Shown: positions 18,419 through 27,291, numbered from the stretch's first letter. The stretch is DNA of 64,000 bases from Desertimonas flava (GCF_003426815.1 NZ_QKYK01000017.1:50152-114151); one strand, 5' to 3'. Numbers and translations are program-made. Notes: generated from the sequence alone by a model not told the origin.

Positions 18419-19213
18419 TCAGTCGACGGCGGTCTGGGCACGGCCGCGGTCGAGGACCGCCTCGCGCCGGCCGGCGATCGTCGCCGGGTCGACGAGCGCG
18501 TGCATGCGCCGGGCGACAGCACCCTCGTGAGCGACAGCGTCCGTCGGCGACAGGTCGGCGGCTTCCCGGTAGGTAGCGAGCACGGCGCGGACGATGCGCT
18601 GGTCGGCCGATGCGATGTCCGCGGCGAGTCTGCGCGCGGCGGCGGGGAGCTCCTCGTCCGGGACGACGTCGACGACCAGGCCCCATCTCAGGGCCGTCGA
18701 GGCGTCGATGAAGTTTCCCGAGAGGCTCATCGCCAACGCCGCCCGTTGACCGATCGCCCGGGGGAGGAGGGCGATCATCCCGCCGCCGGGGAACACCCCG
18801 ACGCGGGCGTGCGTGTCGCCGAAGCGCGCCGACTCGGCGGCGATGAGGATGTCGCAGTGCAAGGCCAGCTCGAGCCCGCCCGTGACGGCCGGGCCGTTGA
18901 TCGCGCCGATCACTGGCTTGTCGGTCTCGACCCACATCCCGTTGCCGGGTGTCCACGGTCCGTCCTCGGAGTCCAACGGGCTGAGGTTGTGGGCCGAGGT
19001 GCTGAGCTCGACGAGGTCGAGGCCGGCGCAGAACGCCCGCCCCGACCCCGTGAGCACGATCACGTCGACCTCGTCGGACTCGATCGCCTGGTTCATCCGG
19101 GCCGTGACCGCTCGAGCGAGCGCGCTGCTGATCGCGTTTCGCCGCTCGGGGCGGTTCAAGGTGACGGTGCCGATGCGCTCGGAGATGTCGAGCCTGACGA
19201 GATCTTCGGTCAT
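18419..19213 (-). CDS. Enoyl-CoA hydratase/isomerase family protein
   Basis: 264-residue crotonase-fold protein from ATG 19213. It has RIGTVTLNRPERRNAISS, GSGRAFCAGLDLVELSTS, IGAINGPAVTGGLELALHCDILIA and THARVGVFPGGGMIALLPRAIG. It aligns closely in these motifs with the hydratase at 8111, suggesting local duplication. It is the last gene of the minus-strand system B transporter operon, so uptake and beta-oxidation are probably co-transcribed. Confidence 0.88.
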   Translation of the reverse strand: MTEDLVRLDISERIGTVTLNRPERRNAISSALARAVTARMNQAIESDEVDVIVLTGSGRAFCAGLDLVELSTSAHNLSPLDSEDGPWTPGNGMWVETDKPVIGAINGPAVTGGLELALHCDILIAAESARFGDTHARVGVFPGGGMIALLPRAIGQRAALAMSLSGNFIDASTALRWGLVVDVVPDEELPAAARRLAADIASADQRIVRAVLATYREAADLSPTDAVAHEGAVARRMHALVDPATIAGRREAVLDRGRAQTAVD

Positions 19214-19223
19214 GACGTGGGGA

Positions 19224-20501
19224 TCACGACAACGGCGTGGGCTGGGTCTGCCCCTCGACGATCACGGGCTCGTCGCCGAGCACCCAGTGCTCGCCGTCGA
19301 ACGTCATCATGTAGGCACCTTCCATCGGGTAGCGGTCGTCGGGACTCTCGGTGTGCAGGCGGATGCCCGGCAACATCAGCCCGACGCCGTCGGCGTCCCA
19401 ATCGAGCATGGCCTCCATGAGGCCGTCGCGCGTCGGCGTTTCCATGGTGGCGAACAAAGCGGCGGCCATCTGGCCGACCAACCAGCCCGAGCCGGCGAAC
19501 GGATCGTTGGGATCGGCGCCGTACTTCTCGGCGTTCTCCCTGAATTCGATGACGGCCGGATCGTCGGCCCAGATCTCATCGGTCACTTCCTTGTACCAAC
19601 CGAGCGACACGAGCCCTTCTGCGATGTCGAGCCCCACCGGCTCGAGAACCGACGCGATGTTGCTCCCTGACGTCTGCGTGATGCGCAGTGGCTCCCAGCC
19701 CAACTCGTGAATCTTCGTCAGGGCCTGCGCCGCGTACTTCGGGGTGGCGATCATGAAGAACGTGTCGGCACCGGTCGCCGCGAGATTGGTGATCTGGGAG
19801 TCGACCGTCGCATCGGTCGTTTGAAAGCTCTCGTCGCCGACGATCTCGATCGTGGTGCCTTCGACGGAACGCACGAACGCTTCGTAGGTGCCCTTGCCGA
19901 AGTCGTCGTTCTGGTACAGGATCGCGACGGTGGCGTCGGGATTCTCCTCGAGCAGCCAGCCACCGAACACGCTGCCCTCGGTCGAGCCGACGATCGAGAA
20001 CGGAGTAGCGAGGGGCCAGCGCTCGCCATCGCCCCATTGATCCGAGGACGACGAGACGAAGGGCATCGGCACGCCCTCTTCGTGGGCGTACGGAGCAACC
20101 GCGGCTGCGACCGGCGAGCCGAAGACGTTGAAGAGCGCGAAGACTTCATCCTGCTCGACGAGTCGCCTTGCTTCCTCGACTCCACGCTGGGGTTCGTAGG
20201 CGGTGTCGTACGTGATGAACTCCACGCGCCGGGTGAGGCCGTCGCCGAACTCGATCCCACCGTTGGTCTCGTTCATGTACTCGAAGAACGCAGCCGCCCC
20301 GTGGCCTTGGGCGCCGAATGCGGAGACCGAGCCGCTGAAGGGATAGATGCCCCCGAGCACAATCTCCTCGTCGGAGATGCCGGGATCGGGATAGTCGGAA
20401 CCGGCGCCGGCAGCGCCGGCGCCGATGATGAGGGTTGCGGGGGCGAGCGCGAGGGCCAGGAGGCCCGCCACCGCTCGCCGGACACGTCGTGGATGATGCA
20501 T
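19224..20501 (-). CDS. ABC transporter substrate-binding protein, branched-chain amino acid type (system B)
   Basis: 425-residue binding protein from ATG 20501, preceded by GAAGGAA. The N-terminus is a clear signal peptide (HHPRRVRRAVAGLLALALAP, then an Ala-Gly-rich cleavage region). The mature part starts near DYPDPGISDEEIVLGGIYPFSG, typical of type I receptors, and continues with ARRLVEQDEVFALFNVFGSP. It is only distantly similar to the system A receptor. An 84-base spacer with a hairpin separates it from the permease gene upstream, which could allow higher expression of the receptor. The ligand is unknown. Confidence 0.9.
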   Translation of the reverse strand: MHHPRRVRRAVAGLLALALAPATLIIGAGAAGAGSDYPDPGISDEEIVLGGIYPFSGSVSAFGAQGHGAAAFFEYMNETNGGIEFGDGLTRRVEFITYDTAYEPQRGVEEARRLVEQDEVFALFNVFGSPVAAAVAPYAHEEGVPMPFVSSSSDQWGDGERWPLATPFSIVGSTEGSVFGGWLLEENPDATVAILYQNDDFGKGTYEAFVRSVEGTTIEIVGDESFQTTDATVDSQITNLAATGADTFFMIATPKYAAQALTKIHELGWEPLRITQTSGSNIASVLEPVGLDIAEGLVSLGWYKEVTDEIWADDPAVIEFRENAEKYGADPNDPFAGSGWLVGQMAAALFATMETPTRDGLMEAMLDWDADGVGLMLPGIRLHTESPDDRYPMEGAYMMTFDGEHWVLGDEPVIVEGQTQPTPLS

Positions 20502-20546
20502 GGGATTCCTTCGGGTGTTGCTGGTGTGCTGGATTCGAGAAGGGGC

Positions 20547-20577
20547 CGGTCCGTGCGCCGGGCGCTCGAGCGGACCG
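20547..20577 (-). other. Intergenic hairpin between permease and receptor genes
   Basis: CGGTCCG (20547-20553) pairs with CGGACCG (20571-20577), with further GC pairs possible inside the 17-base loop. It lies in the only sizable gap within the LivF to LivK stretch of the system B operon. It may stop part of the transcription or protect the receptor mRNA from decay. Confidence 0.35.
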
Positions 20578-20585
20578 AGGACTGA

Positions 20586-21653
20586 TCAGGACGACGCGTT
20601 CACCGGTTCGGGAAGCTCGGCCGGTGGCGACTCGGTGAAGGGCTCGTCGTCGCCGGCCACTGGCGGGACGGGGGGATCGGTGATGGTGACCACCCGGCCC
20701 AGCAACCGCTTCGCCAAGCCGACGATCCCCGTCGGCATCACGATCATCACGACGATGAGCACCACGCCGTAGAGCAGCGTGGCCAATGAGTCGTTGACCG
20801 ACGAGGCGAACTGAGGGACGAACTGGACGAACGCGGCGCCGACAATGGCGCCGGAGATGGTGCCGAGACCGCCGACGGCGATGGCGGCGAGGAACGTGAC
20901 GGACAAGAGGAGGGGGAAGGCTTCGGGTGAGACATACCGGATGGCAAGGACGTAGAGCACGCCGGCGACGCCGGCGAACACGCCGCTCATCGCGAACGTG
21001 AGTGCCTTGTAGATCCGCGAGTCGATTCCCATGGCCGCGGCGGCGAGGGGGTTGTCCTTGATGGCCACGAGCGCTCGGCCGAACGCGCTGGATGTGAGGT
21101 TGCGGGCGATCACGAACATGACGACCGCGACGACCAGGGAGATGAGGTACACGTACTGCTCGTCCTCGATCGGTAGCCACGACGGAGGTCGGAGTCGCGG
21201 CACCGAGAGCCCGGCGGCGCCCCCCGTGAGACTGCCGAACCGCTGGAGTACCGCCGTCGTCGCCATCGCCAGGGCCAATGTCACGATGGCGAGGTGCAGG
21301 CCTTGCAGCCGCAGCGCGGGAATGCCGACGAGGAGGCCGACCAGACCCGATGTCGTCGCCGCAGCGACGAGGCACAACACGACATTGGTGTCGTAGCGGT
21401 GCATGAGGATCGCCGCCGTGTACGCGCCGACCGCGAACAGCGCGTTGTGGCCGATCGAGATCTGTCCGCTGTAGCCGACGAGCAGGTTGAGACCCATCAC
21501 CGAGACGGCCCAGATCAGCACGAGTGTGAGCTGGAACACCCGGAACGAACCGACCATGAACGGCAGCCAGGCCAAGAACCCGAGTCCGAGCACGAGGGAC
21601 GCGATCGCGAGACAGCGCGTCGTGGCCGAGCCTCGGACGAGTTGCACGCTCAT
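20586..21653 (-). CDS. ABC transporter permease, LivM type (system B)
   Basis: 355-residue membrane protein with about ten hydrophobic segments, start ATG overlapping the previous stop by one base (TGATG). It has NLLVGYSGQISIGHNALFAVGA, the LivM signature, and GSLTGGAAGLSVPRL in a loop. The C-terminal tail is charged and Pro/Glu rich (GDDEPFTESPPAELPEPV). With the LivH-type gene it forms the membrane channel of system B. Confidence 0.9.
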   Translation of the reverse strand: MSVQLVRGSATTRCLAIASLVLGLGFLAWLPFMVGSFRVFQLTLVLIWAVSVMGLNLLVGYSGQISIGHNALFAVGAYTAAILMHRYDTNVVLCLVAAATTSGLVGLLVGIPALRLQGLHLAIVTLALAMATTAVLQRFGSLTGGAAGLSVPRLRPPSWLPIEDEQYVYLISLVVAVVMFVIARNLTSSAFGRALVAIKDNPLAAAAMGIDSRIYKALTFAMSGVFAGVAGVLYVLAIRYVSPEAFPLLLSVTFLAAIAVGGLGTISGAIVGAAFVQFVPQFASSVNDSLATLLYGVVLIVVMIVMPTGIVGLAKRLLGRVVTITDPPVPPVAGDDEPFTESPPAELPEPVNASS

Positions 21654-22534
21654 CACACCCTCCCGACGGCGGTGCGCCCGAACAGGCCGTTGGGCTTCAC
21701 CAGCAGCACGCCGATGATGAGGACGAATGGCACGAGGATCTTGAGATCCGAGCCGACGAAGTCGATGTAGGTCCCGGCGAGGTTCTCGCTGACGCCGACG
21801 ATGAGCCCGCCGAGCACGGCGCCGAGCGCACTGTCGAGGCCACCGAGGGCGGCCCCGGCGAATGCGTACAGGAGGACGGCGAACATCATGTTCGGCTCGA
21901 GGAACAGCTTGGGGGCGATGAGCGACCCACCAAGCGCACCCAACGCCGCCGACAGGCCCCAGCCGAGCATCATCATGCGTTGCGCGCTGATGCCGACGTT
22001 CTCGGCCGCGCCCGGGGCGAGTGCAGCCGCCCGCATTGCCAGGCCGACCTTCGTCCGCTGGAACAACAGGTACAGCAGCACCATCTGGACGGCGACGACG
22101 GCGAGGGTGAGCACGCTGCGGACGCTGAGGCGAACATCGCCGAGCGCCCACACCGACGAGGGGAACGCGCTCGGGAAATCCTTGATGTAATACGTCCAGA
22201 TCCAGCCGGCGGCCGCGTTCAGCACCAGGAAGAGCCCGAGGGTGACGACGACGACGGCGAGGTGGTTGTCGTGGTCGACATGACGCACGATCGCCTGTTG
22301 GATCGCCATCCCCCCGATGAACGACAGCACGACCGAGATGAGGATCGCCGGGACGACGGGCACCCCCCACGACGTGAACTGCCACGCGACGTACGTCGAG
22401 AACATCGCCATTTCGCCTTGGGCGAAGTTGAGGACGTTGGTCGAGCGGTAGATGAGGACGAGTCCGAGCGCCATGGCCGCGTAGATCGAGCCCGATGCCA
22501 GGCCGTCGACGATCTGTTGGAAGAAGCGAGTCAT
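21653..22534 (-). CDS. ABC transporter permease, LivH type (system B)
   Basis: 293-residue permease from ATG 22534. The N-terminal stretch VDGLASGSIYAAMALGLVLI, YRSTNVLNFAQGEMAMFSTY and the later GALGGSLIAPKLFLEPN are typical of LivH proteins. Eight or so hydrophobic segments are visible. Its start is one base after the LivF-type stop, so translation is coupled. Confidence 0.92.
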   Translation of the reverse strand: MTRFFQQIVDGLASGSIYAAMALGLVLIYRSTNVLNFAQGEMAMFSTYVAWQFTSWGVPVVPAILISVVLSFIGGMAIQQAIVRHVDHDNHLAVVVVTLGLFLVLNAAAGWIWTYYIKDFPSAFPSSVWALGDVRLSVRSVLTLAVVAVQMVLLYLLFQRTKVGLAMRAAALAPGAAENVGISAQRMMMLGWGLSAALGALGGSLIAPKLFLEPNMMFAVLLYAFAGAALGGLDSALGAVLGGLIVGVSENLAGTYIDFVGSDLKILVPFVLIIGVLLVKPNGLFGRTAVGRV

Positions 22535-22535
22535 T

Positions 22536-23237
22536 TCAGGTCCCCAGGTAGGAGCGTTGGACGGACACGTCGCCCGCCACCTCGGCAGCGGGGCCCGACA
22601 ACACGACGCGCCCGGTTTCGAGAACGAAGGCCTCGTCGGCGAAACGCAGGGCGACCTTGGCGTTCTGCTCGACGACGAGCATCGTCGTGCCGAGCGAGTC
22701 CTGGATCGAGCGGAGGATCTCGTAGACGGCCGCGGTGATCGTCGGTGCGAGGCCTTGCGACGGCTCGTCGAGCAGCAGCACCTTGGGCCGGAGCATCAGC
22801 GCCCTGGCGATGGCGAGCATCTGTTGCTCCCCGCCGCTCAGGCTCCCGGCCAGCTGGCGGCTGCGCTCGCGGAGCCGGGGGAACCAGGTGAACTGCTGCT
22901 CGATGTCCTCGTCGAGGCGGTCGCGGCAGTAACCGCCGAGACGGAGGTTCTCGAGCACCGTGAAGTCGGCGAAGGTGCCCCGACCCTCCGGCACGTGGGC
23001 GACGCCCAAGCGGGCCATCGCCGATGGTGAGCGACGCGTCAACACCGACCCGTCGAACTCGACGGTGCCGGAGGTGGAGATCGATCCACACAGGGCGCGC
23101 AAGACGGTTGTCTTGCCGGCGCCGTTCGGTCCGAGCAGTGCGGTGACCTTGCCCGCGTCCACCGTGAAGGACACGCCGTGGAGGGCCCGAAGCCTGCCGT
23201 AGCTGGCGTGGAGGTCGGAGACCACAAGGCGACTCAT
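22536..23237 (-). CDS. ABC transporter ATPase, LivF type (system B)
   Basis: 233-residue ATPase with Walker A GPNGAGKTTVLRAL, signature GSLSGGEQQMLAIARALM, Walker B VLLLDEPSQGLAP and LVVEQNAKVAL as the switch region. The ATG overlaps the preceding stop by four bases. It partners with the LivG-type ATPase at 23234. Confidence 0.92.
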   Translation of the reverse strand: MSRLVVSDLHASYGRLRALHGVSFTVDAGKVTALLGPNGAGKTTVLRALCGSISTSGTVEFDGSVLTRRSPSAMARLGVAHVPEGRGTFADFTVLENLRLGGYCRDRLDEDIEQQFTWFPRLRERSRQLAGSLSGGEQQMLAIARALMLRPKVLLLDEPSQGLAPTITAAVYEILRSIQDSLGTTMLVVEQNAKVALRFADEAFVLETGRVVLSGPAAEVAGDVSVQRSYLGT

Positions 23238-23983
23238 GAGTCGGTTCCCAGGTAGGCCTCGATCACCGCTGGATCGTCGCGGACGTCGGACGGCGCGCCA
23301 TCGGCCACGACCCGCCCGAAGTTGAGCACGACGATGTGCTCGGAGATGTTCATGACGAGCGCCATGTGATGCTCGACGATGAGCACCGAGACGCCGAACT
23401 CGTCGCGGATCTGGCGCAACGACTCGCCGAGCTCGAGGGCCTCGGAGTGGGTGAGCCCGGCGGCCGGCTCGTCGACGAGCAGCAGGCGGGGTCCGCTGAC
23501 GAGGGCGCGAGCCAACTCGACGCGCTTGAGGATGCCGAACGGGAGTTCGCCGACGGACATCGTCGCGTAGTCGCTGAGGCCGAGCCGCTCCAGCGCGGAG
23601 AACGCGGCTCGACGCAGTTGACGCTCGGATGCCCTCGTCTTGGGAAGGCGCAGCCCTCCTGCGATCAGCCCACTGCGTGCGAGGTGGTGGGCACCGACGA
23701 GCACGTTGGTCAAGACGGTCGACGATCCGAAGAGCCCGAGGTTCTGGAACGTGCGAGCGATGCCGAGCTCGGCGCGCCGGAAGGCGGGCTGGCCGACGAG
23801 CTCGACGTCACCGAGGCGGATCGACCCCCCGGTCGGCTGGTAGAGGCCGCTGATGCAGTTGAACAGCGTCGTCTTGCCGGCGCCGTTCGGACCGATCAGT
23901 GCGCAGATCTCTCGCTCGGCGACCGCGAAGCTGGCGCCGTCGAGCGCAACGATCCCACCGAACCGGATGGTGACGTCGCTCAC
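23234..23983 (-). CDS. ABC transporter ATPase, LivG type (system B)
   Basis: 249-residue ATPase with Walker A GPNGAGKTTLFNCISG, signature ELPFGILKRVELARALV, Walker B LLLVDEPAAGLTHSEA and switch LIVEHHMALVM. The start is taken as GTG 23983, but the protein then begins directly at SDVTIRFGG, a few residues shorter than usual; an in-frame upstream stretch (NVSALL) lacks a standard start codon, so an unusual initiation codon is possible. It is the second gene of the operon after the VOC protein. Confidence 0.85.
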   Translation of the reverse strand: MSDVTIRFGGIVALDGASFAVAEREICALIGPNGAGKTTLFNCISGLYQPTGGSIRLGDVELVGQPAFRRAELGIARTFQNLGLFGSSTVLTNVLVGAHHLARSGLIAGGLRLPKTRASERQLRRAAFSALERLGLSDYATMSVGELPFGILKRVELARALVSGPRLLLVDEPAAGLTHSEALELGESLRQIRDEFGVSVLIVEHHMALVMNISEHIVVLNFGRVVADGAPSDVRDDPAVIEAYLGTDS

Positions 23984-24104
23984 CGACAGCAGGGCGGAGA
24001 CGTTGACGTCGGGCCCGGGCCGCGTGAGGTCCAGCGCTGGTTCAGTAGTGATGTCGGTACCCCCAGGTTCACTCGATGCCGCCCCCGCGGCATCGGTCGG
24101 TCAA

Positions 24105-24617
24105 TCAGCCGGCTTCGAGCAGCAGCCGCTTCGCCTCGGCGGGATCCGGAACGAATCCGGGTGTGTCGACGCACAGCTCCAGCAGGTTGCCGTTGGGATC
24201 GGTGAAGTACGTCGAGCGTGACCAACCGTGGCGCAGGACCATCGGCTCGGGCTCGCCGGCTGCCGCGAAGCGCTCCCGGACCTCGGCGACGTGCTCGGCC
24301 GTGGCTCGGAGCGCCACGTGGTTCACCCACGCCGGGAGCCCGAGTCCGGTCGAGATCGCCGTGTCGAACGAGTCCGGCTCTCCGACGCCGTTCAGCTCGA
24401 AGAAGGCGATGCACGATCCGTCGCCGAGGTCGTAGAAGAAGTGGCGCAGATAGCCGTCGCCCAGTTCGGTCCGCTCGGTGTGCACGAGCTGAAGCCCGAG
24501 CAGCTCACCGTAGAACCGGTGCGTCGCGGCGACGTCCTTGCAGACGAGAGCGATGTGGTGCAGCGCGGTCTGGGCGGTCGACGAAGCGGTCACATCAGTG
24601 GTCACGTCAGTGGTCAC
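24105..24617 (-). CDS. VOC-family (glyoxalase/dioxygenase fold) protein
   Basis: About 170 residues with one complete VOC domain. The four expected metal ligands are visible: His in LHHIALVCKDV, Glu in CIAFFELNG, His in VNHVALRAT and Glu in GNLLELCVD. This fits lactoylglutathione lyase, methylmalonyl-CoA epimerase or extradiol-dioxygenase relatives; the exact reaction is unknown. The start is uncertain among three in-frame GTGs (24617, 24605, 24593), created by a 12-base tandem repeat, and a TTG at 24653. It is the first gene of the system B operon. Confidence 0.75.
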   Translation of the reverse strand: MTTDVTTDVTASSTAQTALHHIALVCKDVAATHRFYGELLGLQLVHTERTELGDGYLRHFFYDLGDGSCIAFFELNGVGEPDSFDTAISTGLGLPAWVNHVALRATAEHVAEVRERFAAAGEPEPMVLRHGWSRSTYFTDPNGNLLELCVDTPGFVPDPAEAKRLLLEAG

Positions 24618-24620
24618 ATC
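24591..24620. repeat. 12-bp tandem repeat, about 2.5 copies
   Basis: CACATCAGTGGT (24591-24602), CACGTCAGTGGT (24603-24614) and CACATC (24615-24620). On the minus strand it encodes a repeated Val-Thr-Thr-Asp at the N-terminus of the VOC protein and offers several GTG start codons in one frame. Confidence 0.8.
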
Positions 24621-24656
24621 GTGATGTTGGCACGCTCCAAGGCCAAAAATCAATAC

Positions 24657-24718
24657 TGACGTCGAAACCGAAAAGAAGTATTTTCGTCATTGACGTCGAA
24701 ATCAGGACTCTGTAGATT
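24657..24718 (+). promoter_or_regulatory. Divergent promoter with operator-like sites (copy 2)
   Basis: TGACGTCGAAA occurs twice in direct orientation, at 24657-24667 and 24691-24701. The second is part of the block 24680-24704, which matches the operator at 2616-2640 in 22 of 25 bases. TTGACG (24690-24695), a 17-bp spacer and TAGATT (24713-24718) form a promoter whose -10 box ends six bases before the hydratase ATG, so the mRNA would be leaderless. Confidence 0.65.
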
Positions 24719-24724
24719 GCGGGG

Positions 24725-25534
24725 ATGTCCGACCCAGAATCTCCGGTCGTTCGCGTGTCCGAGCCATCGGTGGGCGTTCGAGTTCTCGAGCTCAATCGAC
24801 CCGATGCGCTCAACGCACTGAGCCCGACGCTCGTGATGAGTCTCCATGCAGAGCTCGATCGGCTGGCGGTCGACGACGACACCAGGGTGGTGGTGTTGAC
24901 AGGCGCCGGACGGGGGTTCTGCGCCGGAGTGGACTTGCACGGTGAGCCGTTCCCCGTGCCCGGTGACGTGAGCGAGCAGCGCCGCTGGTTCATCGTGCAG
25001 AAGTGGTTCTCCGGACTCGTCCTCAAACTGCGGGCGATCCCGCAGCCGGTGATCGCCGCGGTGAATGGTCCGTGCGCTGGGGGCGGGTTCTCCCTGGCCA
25101 TGGCGGCCGACATCCGTGTCGCCGACCCGACCGCATTCTTCGTCGCCGCCCAGGTGAACATCGGTCAGGCGGCGTCGGAGATGGGCGCGTCCTACATGCT
25201 GCCCCGCATCGTCGGGGCCCGGGCGAGCGAGATCCTCCTGACCGGCCGTCGCGTGGGCTCCGAGGAAGCCGAACGCATCGGGCTCGTCAGCGAGGTGACG
25301 GCTCCGGGACAAGCCCGGACCCGCGCCGAGGAGATCGCCGCGCAGGTCGCCGCCAAGGCGCCCCTTGCGCTCAGGCTGACGAAGGAAGCCTTCAACACCA
25401 GCGCGGTCGCCACCTCGCTCGAGCAGGCGATCGCCGCCGAGGATCGAAGTCAGGTCCTCTGCGTGCTGACCGACGACTGCGCCGAGGGTCAACGAGCATG
25501 GCAGGAGCAGCGGCCGCCGGTCTACCGGGGCTGA
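24725..25534 (+). CDS. Enoyl-CoA hydratase/isomerase family protein
   Basis: 269-residue crotonase-fold enzyme. It has VRVLELNRPDALNALSP, TGAGRGFCAGVDLHGEP, IAAVNGPCAGGGFSLAMAADIRV and NIGQAASEMGASYMLPRIVG, where a Glu (SEMG) sits at a position of catalytic acids in this family. It ends with EDRSQVLCVLTDDCAEGQRAW. It differs from the two more similar hydratases at 8111 and 18419. It begins a two-gene unit with a short-chain dehydrogenase, consistent with successive hydration and oxidation. Confidence 0.9.
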   Translation: MSDPESPVVRVSEPSVGVRVLELNRPDALNALSPTLVMSLHAELDRLAVDDDTRVVVLTGAGRGFCAGVDLHGEPFPVPGDVSEQRRWFIVQKWFSGLVLKLRAIPQPVIAAVNGPCAGGGFSLAMAADIRVADPTAFFVAAQVNIGQAASEMGASYMLPRIVGARASEILLTGRRVGSEEAERIGLVSEVTAPGQARTRAEEIAAQVAAKAPLALRLTKEAFNTSAVATSLEQAIAAEDRSQVLCVLTDDCAEGQRAWQEQRPPVYRG

Positions 25535-25551
25535 GACCAACGAGACGGGGG

Positions 25552-26397
25552 ATGTTCATGACGTCGATCGGTTCCGAGCGATACCTGGAGGGGCGGGTCG
25601 CACTCGTCACCGGAGCCGCTCGCCCAGGTGGCATCGGCCGGGCGACCGCGCTGCGGCTCGCCCGGCTCGGCGCGGCCGTCGCGTGCGTCGATCTCGGTCG
25701 GCCACCCGACCACGCGCCCGATCACGGCGTCGGTTCGCTGGACGATCTGCACGAGACCGTCGACCTCGTGCAGTCCCTCGGCGCCCGTGCCATCGGCGTC
25801 GTCGCCGACGTGTCGGACGTCGCGCAGATCGACGCGGCAGCGGCGCGTGCCCACGCTGACCTCGGGCCGGTCTGGGCGTGCTGCGCGATCGCCGGTGGCG
25901 TGGGCTTCGGCAACGGGATCGTCCCTCTGCTCGACCTCCCCGAGCCTGCGTGGGACTGGGCGGTCGACGTCAATCTCAAGGGGGTGTGGGCGACCGCCCG
26001 GGCGTGCGTGCCGCAGATGATCGCCGCTGGAGAGGGTGGCCGTCTGATCACCATCACGTCGGCCGCCGGTCTCCGCGGCGCGCGCCACTTCGGCGCCTAT
26101 GCCGCAGCGAAGGCGGGCGTCATCGCGCTCACGCGGTCGTTTGCGCTCGAGCTCGGGCGGTGGGGGATCACGGCCAACTCGGTCGCGCCAGGAATGATCG
26201 ACACGCAGGCCTCGCAGCCGGTGAGGGAACGGCTCGCCGCCCGGGATCGCCTGGACGAGTACCGCGACGAGATCCCACTCGGTCGGTTCGGAACCGCCGA
26301 CGAGATCGCCGGCGCCATCGCCTTTCTCTGCGGCCCCGATGCGGCCTACGTCACCGGCGACGTGCTCAACCTCACCGGTGGTCAGGTGATGAGCTGA
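25552..26397 (+). CDS. Short-chain dehydrogenase/reductase
   Basis: 281 residues from ATG 25552 (ATG 25558 is an alternative) after GAGACGGGGG. Rossmann motif TGAARPGGIGRATALRL and the catalytic Ser of TITSAAGLRGARH with YAAAKAGVIALTRSFALEL are intact. The C-terminal region FLCGPDAAYVTGDVLNLTGGQ is canonical. The usual NNAG motif is CAIAGG here. It probably acts on a hydroxyacyl or alcohol intermediate of the island's pathway. Confidence 0.88.
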   Translation: MFMTSIGSERYLEGRVALVTGAARPGGIGRATALRLARLGAAVACVDLGRPPDHAPDHGVGSLDDLHETVDLVQSLGARAIGVVADVSDVAQIDAAAARAHADLGPVWACCAIAGGVGFGNGIVPLLDLPEPAWDWAVDVNLKGVWATARACVPQMIAAGEGGRLITITSAAGLRGARHFGAYAAAKAGVIALTRSFALELGRWGITANSVAPGMIDTQASQPVRERLAARDRLDEYRDEIPLGRFGTADEIAGAIAFLCGPDAAYVTGDVLNLTGGQVMS

Positions 26398-26412
26398 CGA
26401 CTCGGCGTCCGG

Positions 26413-27288
26413 TCATGCCACCGACTCCATGACCCCGCGGGCGGCGTTGAGCACGTGACCGTCCATGCGGAAGGCCGCGTCGCCTTCGTACCGCTGCCGC
26501 AGTTCGGCCAGATGGCTGTCGGGGTCCACGGTGAGCGCCGCCGCGGCATCGAAGGTGTGAAGCATCGCCTCGGTCGGCTCGTCGCCGGGCTCCCACCGCG
26601 TGCCCCAGACGTCCCACGGCAGCATCTCGACCTTGTTCAACGACGCCAGGTCGAGGCGGAGGTTGCCGGCGATCCAGTGCGCTCCGTGTTCGTCGATGGC
26701 CGAGAGTCCGCACCGAGCTGCGTCGAGTTCACCACGCCGCCACGCCTGCCACGCGTGGCCGGCGGTCACGAACTCCGAAGGCATGAGCGCGAAGCGATCC
26801 CCGGTGAAGCCGATCCGTCGCCGCCACTCCGAGTCGAGCTGAGCATCCACCATGTCCCATCGCCCGGCCGAGTCGTTCCAGTACTCGGCGATCCAGTGGT
26901 CCTCGAGCCACCCAGGGCGGAAGTAGGCGCCGAAGCCACACCGCGCTCTCGCCGGCACGCCGGCCGCGCGCAGGAAGGCGACGGTCAGGCGGCTGAACGC
27001 GTGGCAACGGGCGCCCACCCGGTGTTCCGGGGGCCGCGGCTCGGCGAGCGGGCGCGGATCGACGGTCCGGATCACGTCGAGCAGGCGGGCCGTGTCCCGC
27101 TCGTGGATCGCGTCGGCCTGCTGCGGTGTCAGCCGGACGCCGTAGAACGGTTCGGCGACGACGTCGTAGATCAGCAGCCCCTGCACCACCTCGACGACCT
27201 CGCGCACGTCGGACGACGAGAACTCGTCGCGACCGAGTGTGGTGAAGCGGCCCGGTGCGGCGAAGTGGTCGAGCGTCGTCGGGTCCAT
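26413..27288 (-). CDS. Transglutaminase-like superfamily protein
   Basis: 291-residue protein with a papain-like transglutaminase core: Cys in RVGARCHAFSRLTVAFLRAAG (about residues 92-112), His in DHWIAEYWND and Asp in RWDMVDAQLD give a plausible Cys-His-Asp triad. There is no signal peptide, so it should be cytoplasmic. It could be a protease, amidase or crosslinking enzyme; no partner suggests which. It follows the HAD gene by three bases on the same strand and ends 16 bases from the convergent dehydrogenase. Confidence 0.75.
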   Translation of the reverse strand: MDPTTLDHFAAPGRFTTLGRDEFSSSDVREVVEVVQGLLIYDVVAEPFYGVRLTPQQADAIHERDTARLLDVIRTVDPRPLAEPRPPEHRVGARCHAFSRLTVAFLRAAGVPARARCGFGAYFRPGWLEDHWIAEYWNDSAGRWDMVDAQLDSEWRRRIGFTGDRFALMPSEFVTAGHAWQAWRRGELDAARCGLSAIDEHGAHWIAGNLRLDLASLNKVEMLPWDVWGTRWEPGDEPTEAMLHTFDAAAALTVDPDSHLAELRQRYEGDAAFRMDGHVLNAARGVMESVA

Positions 27289-27291
27289 CGG

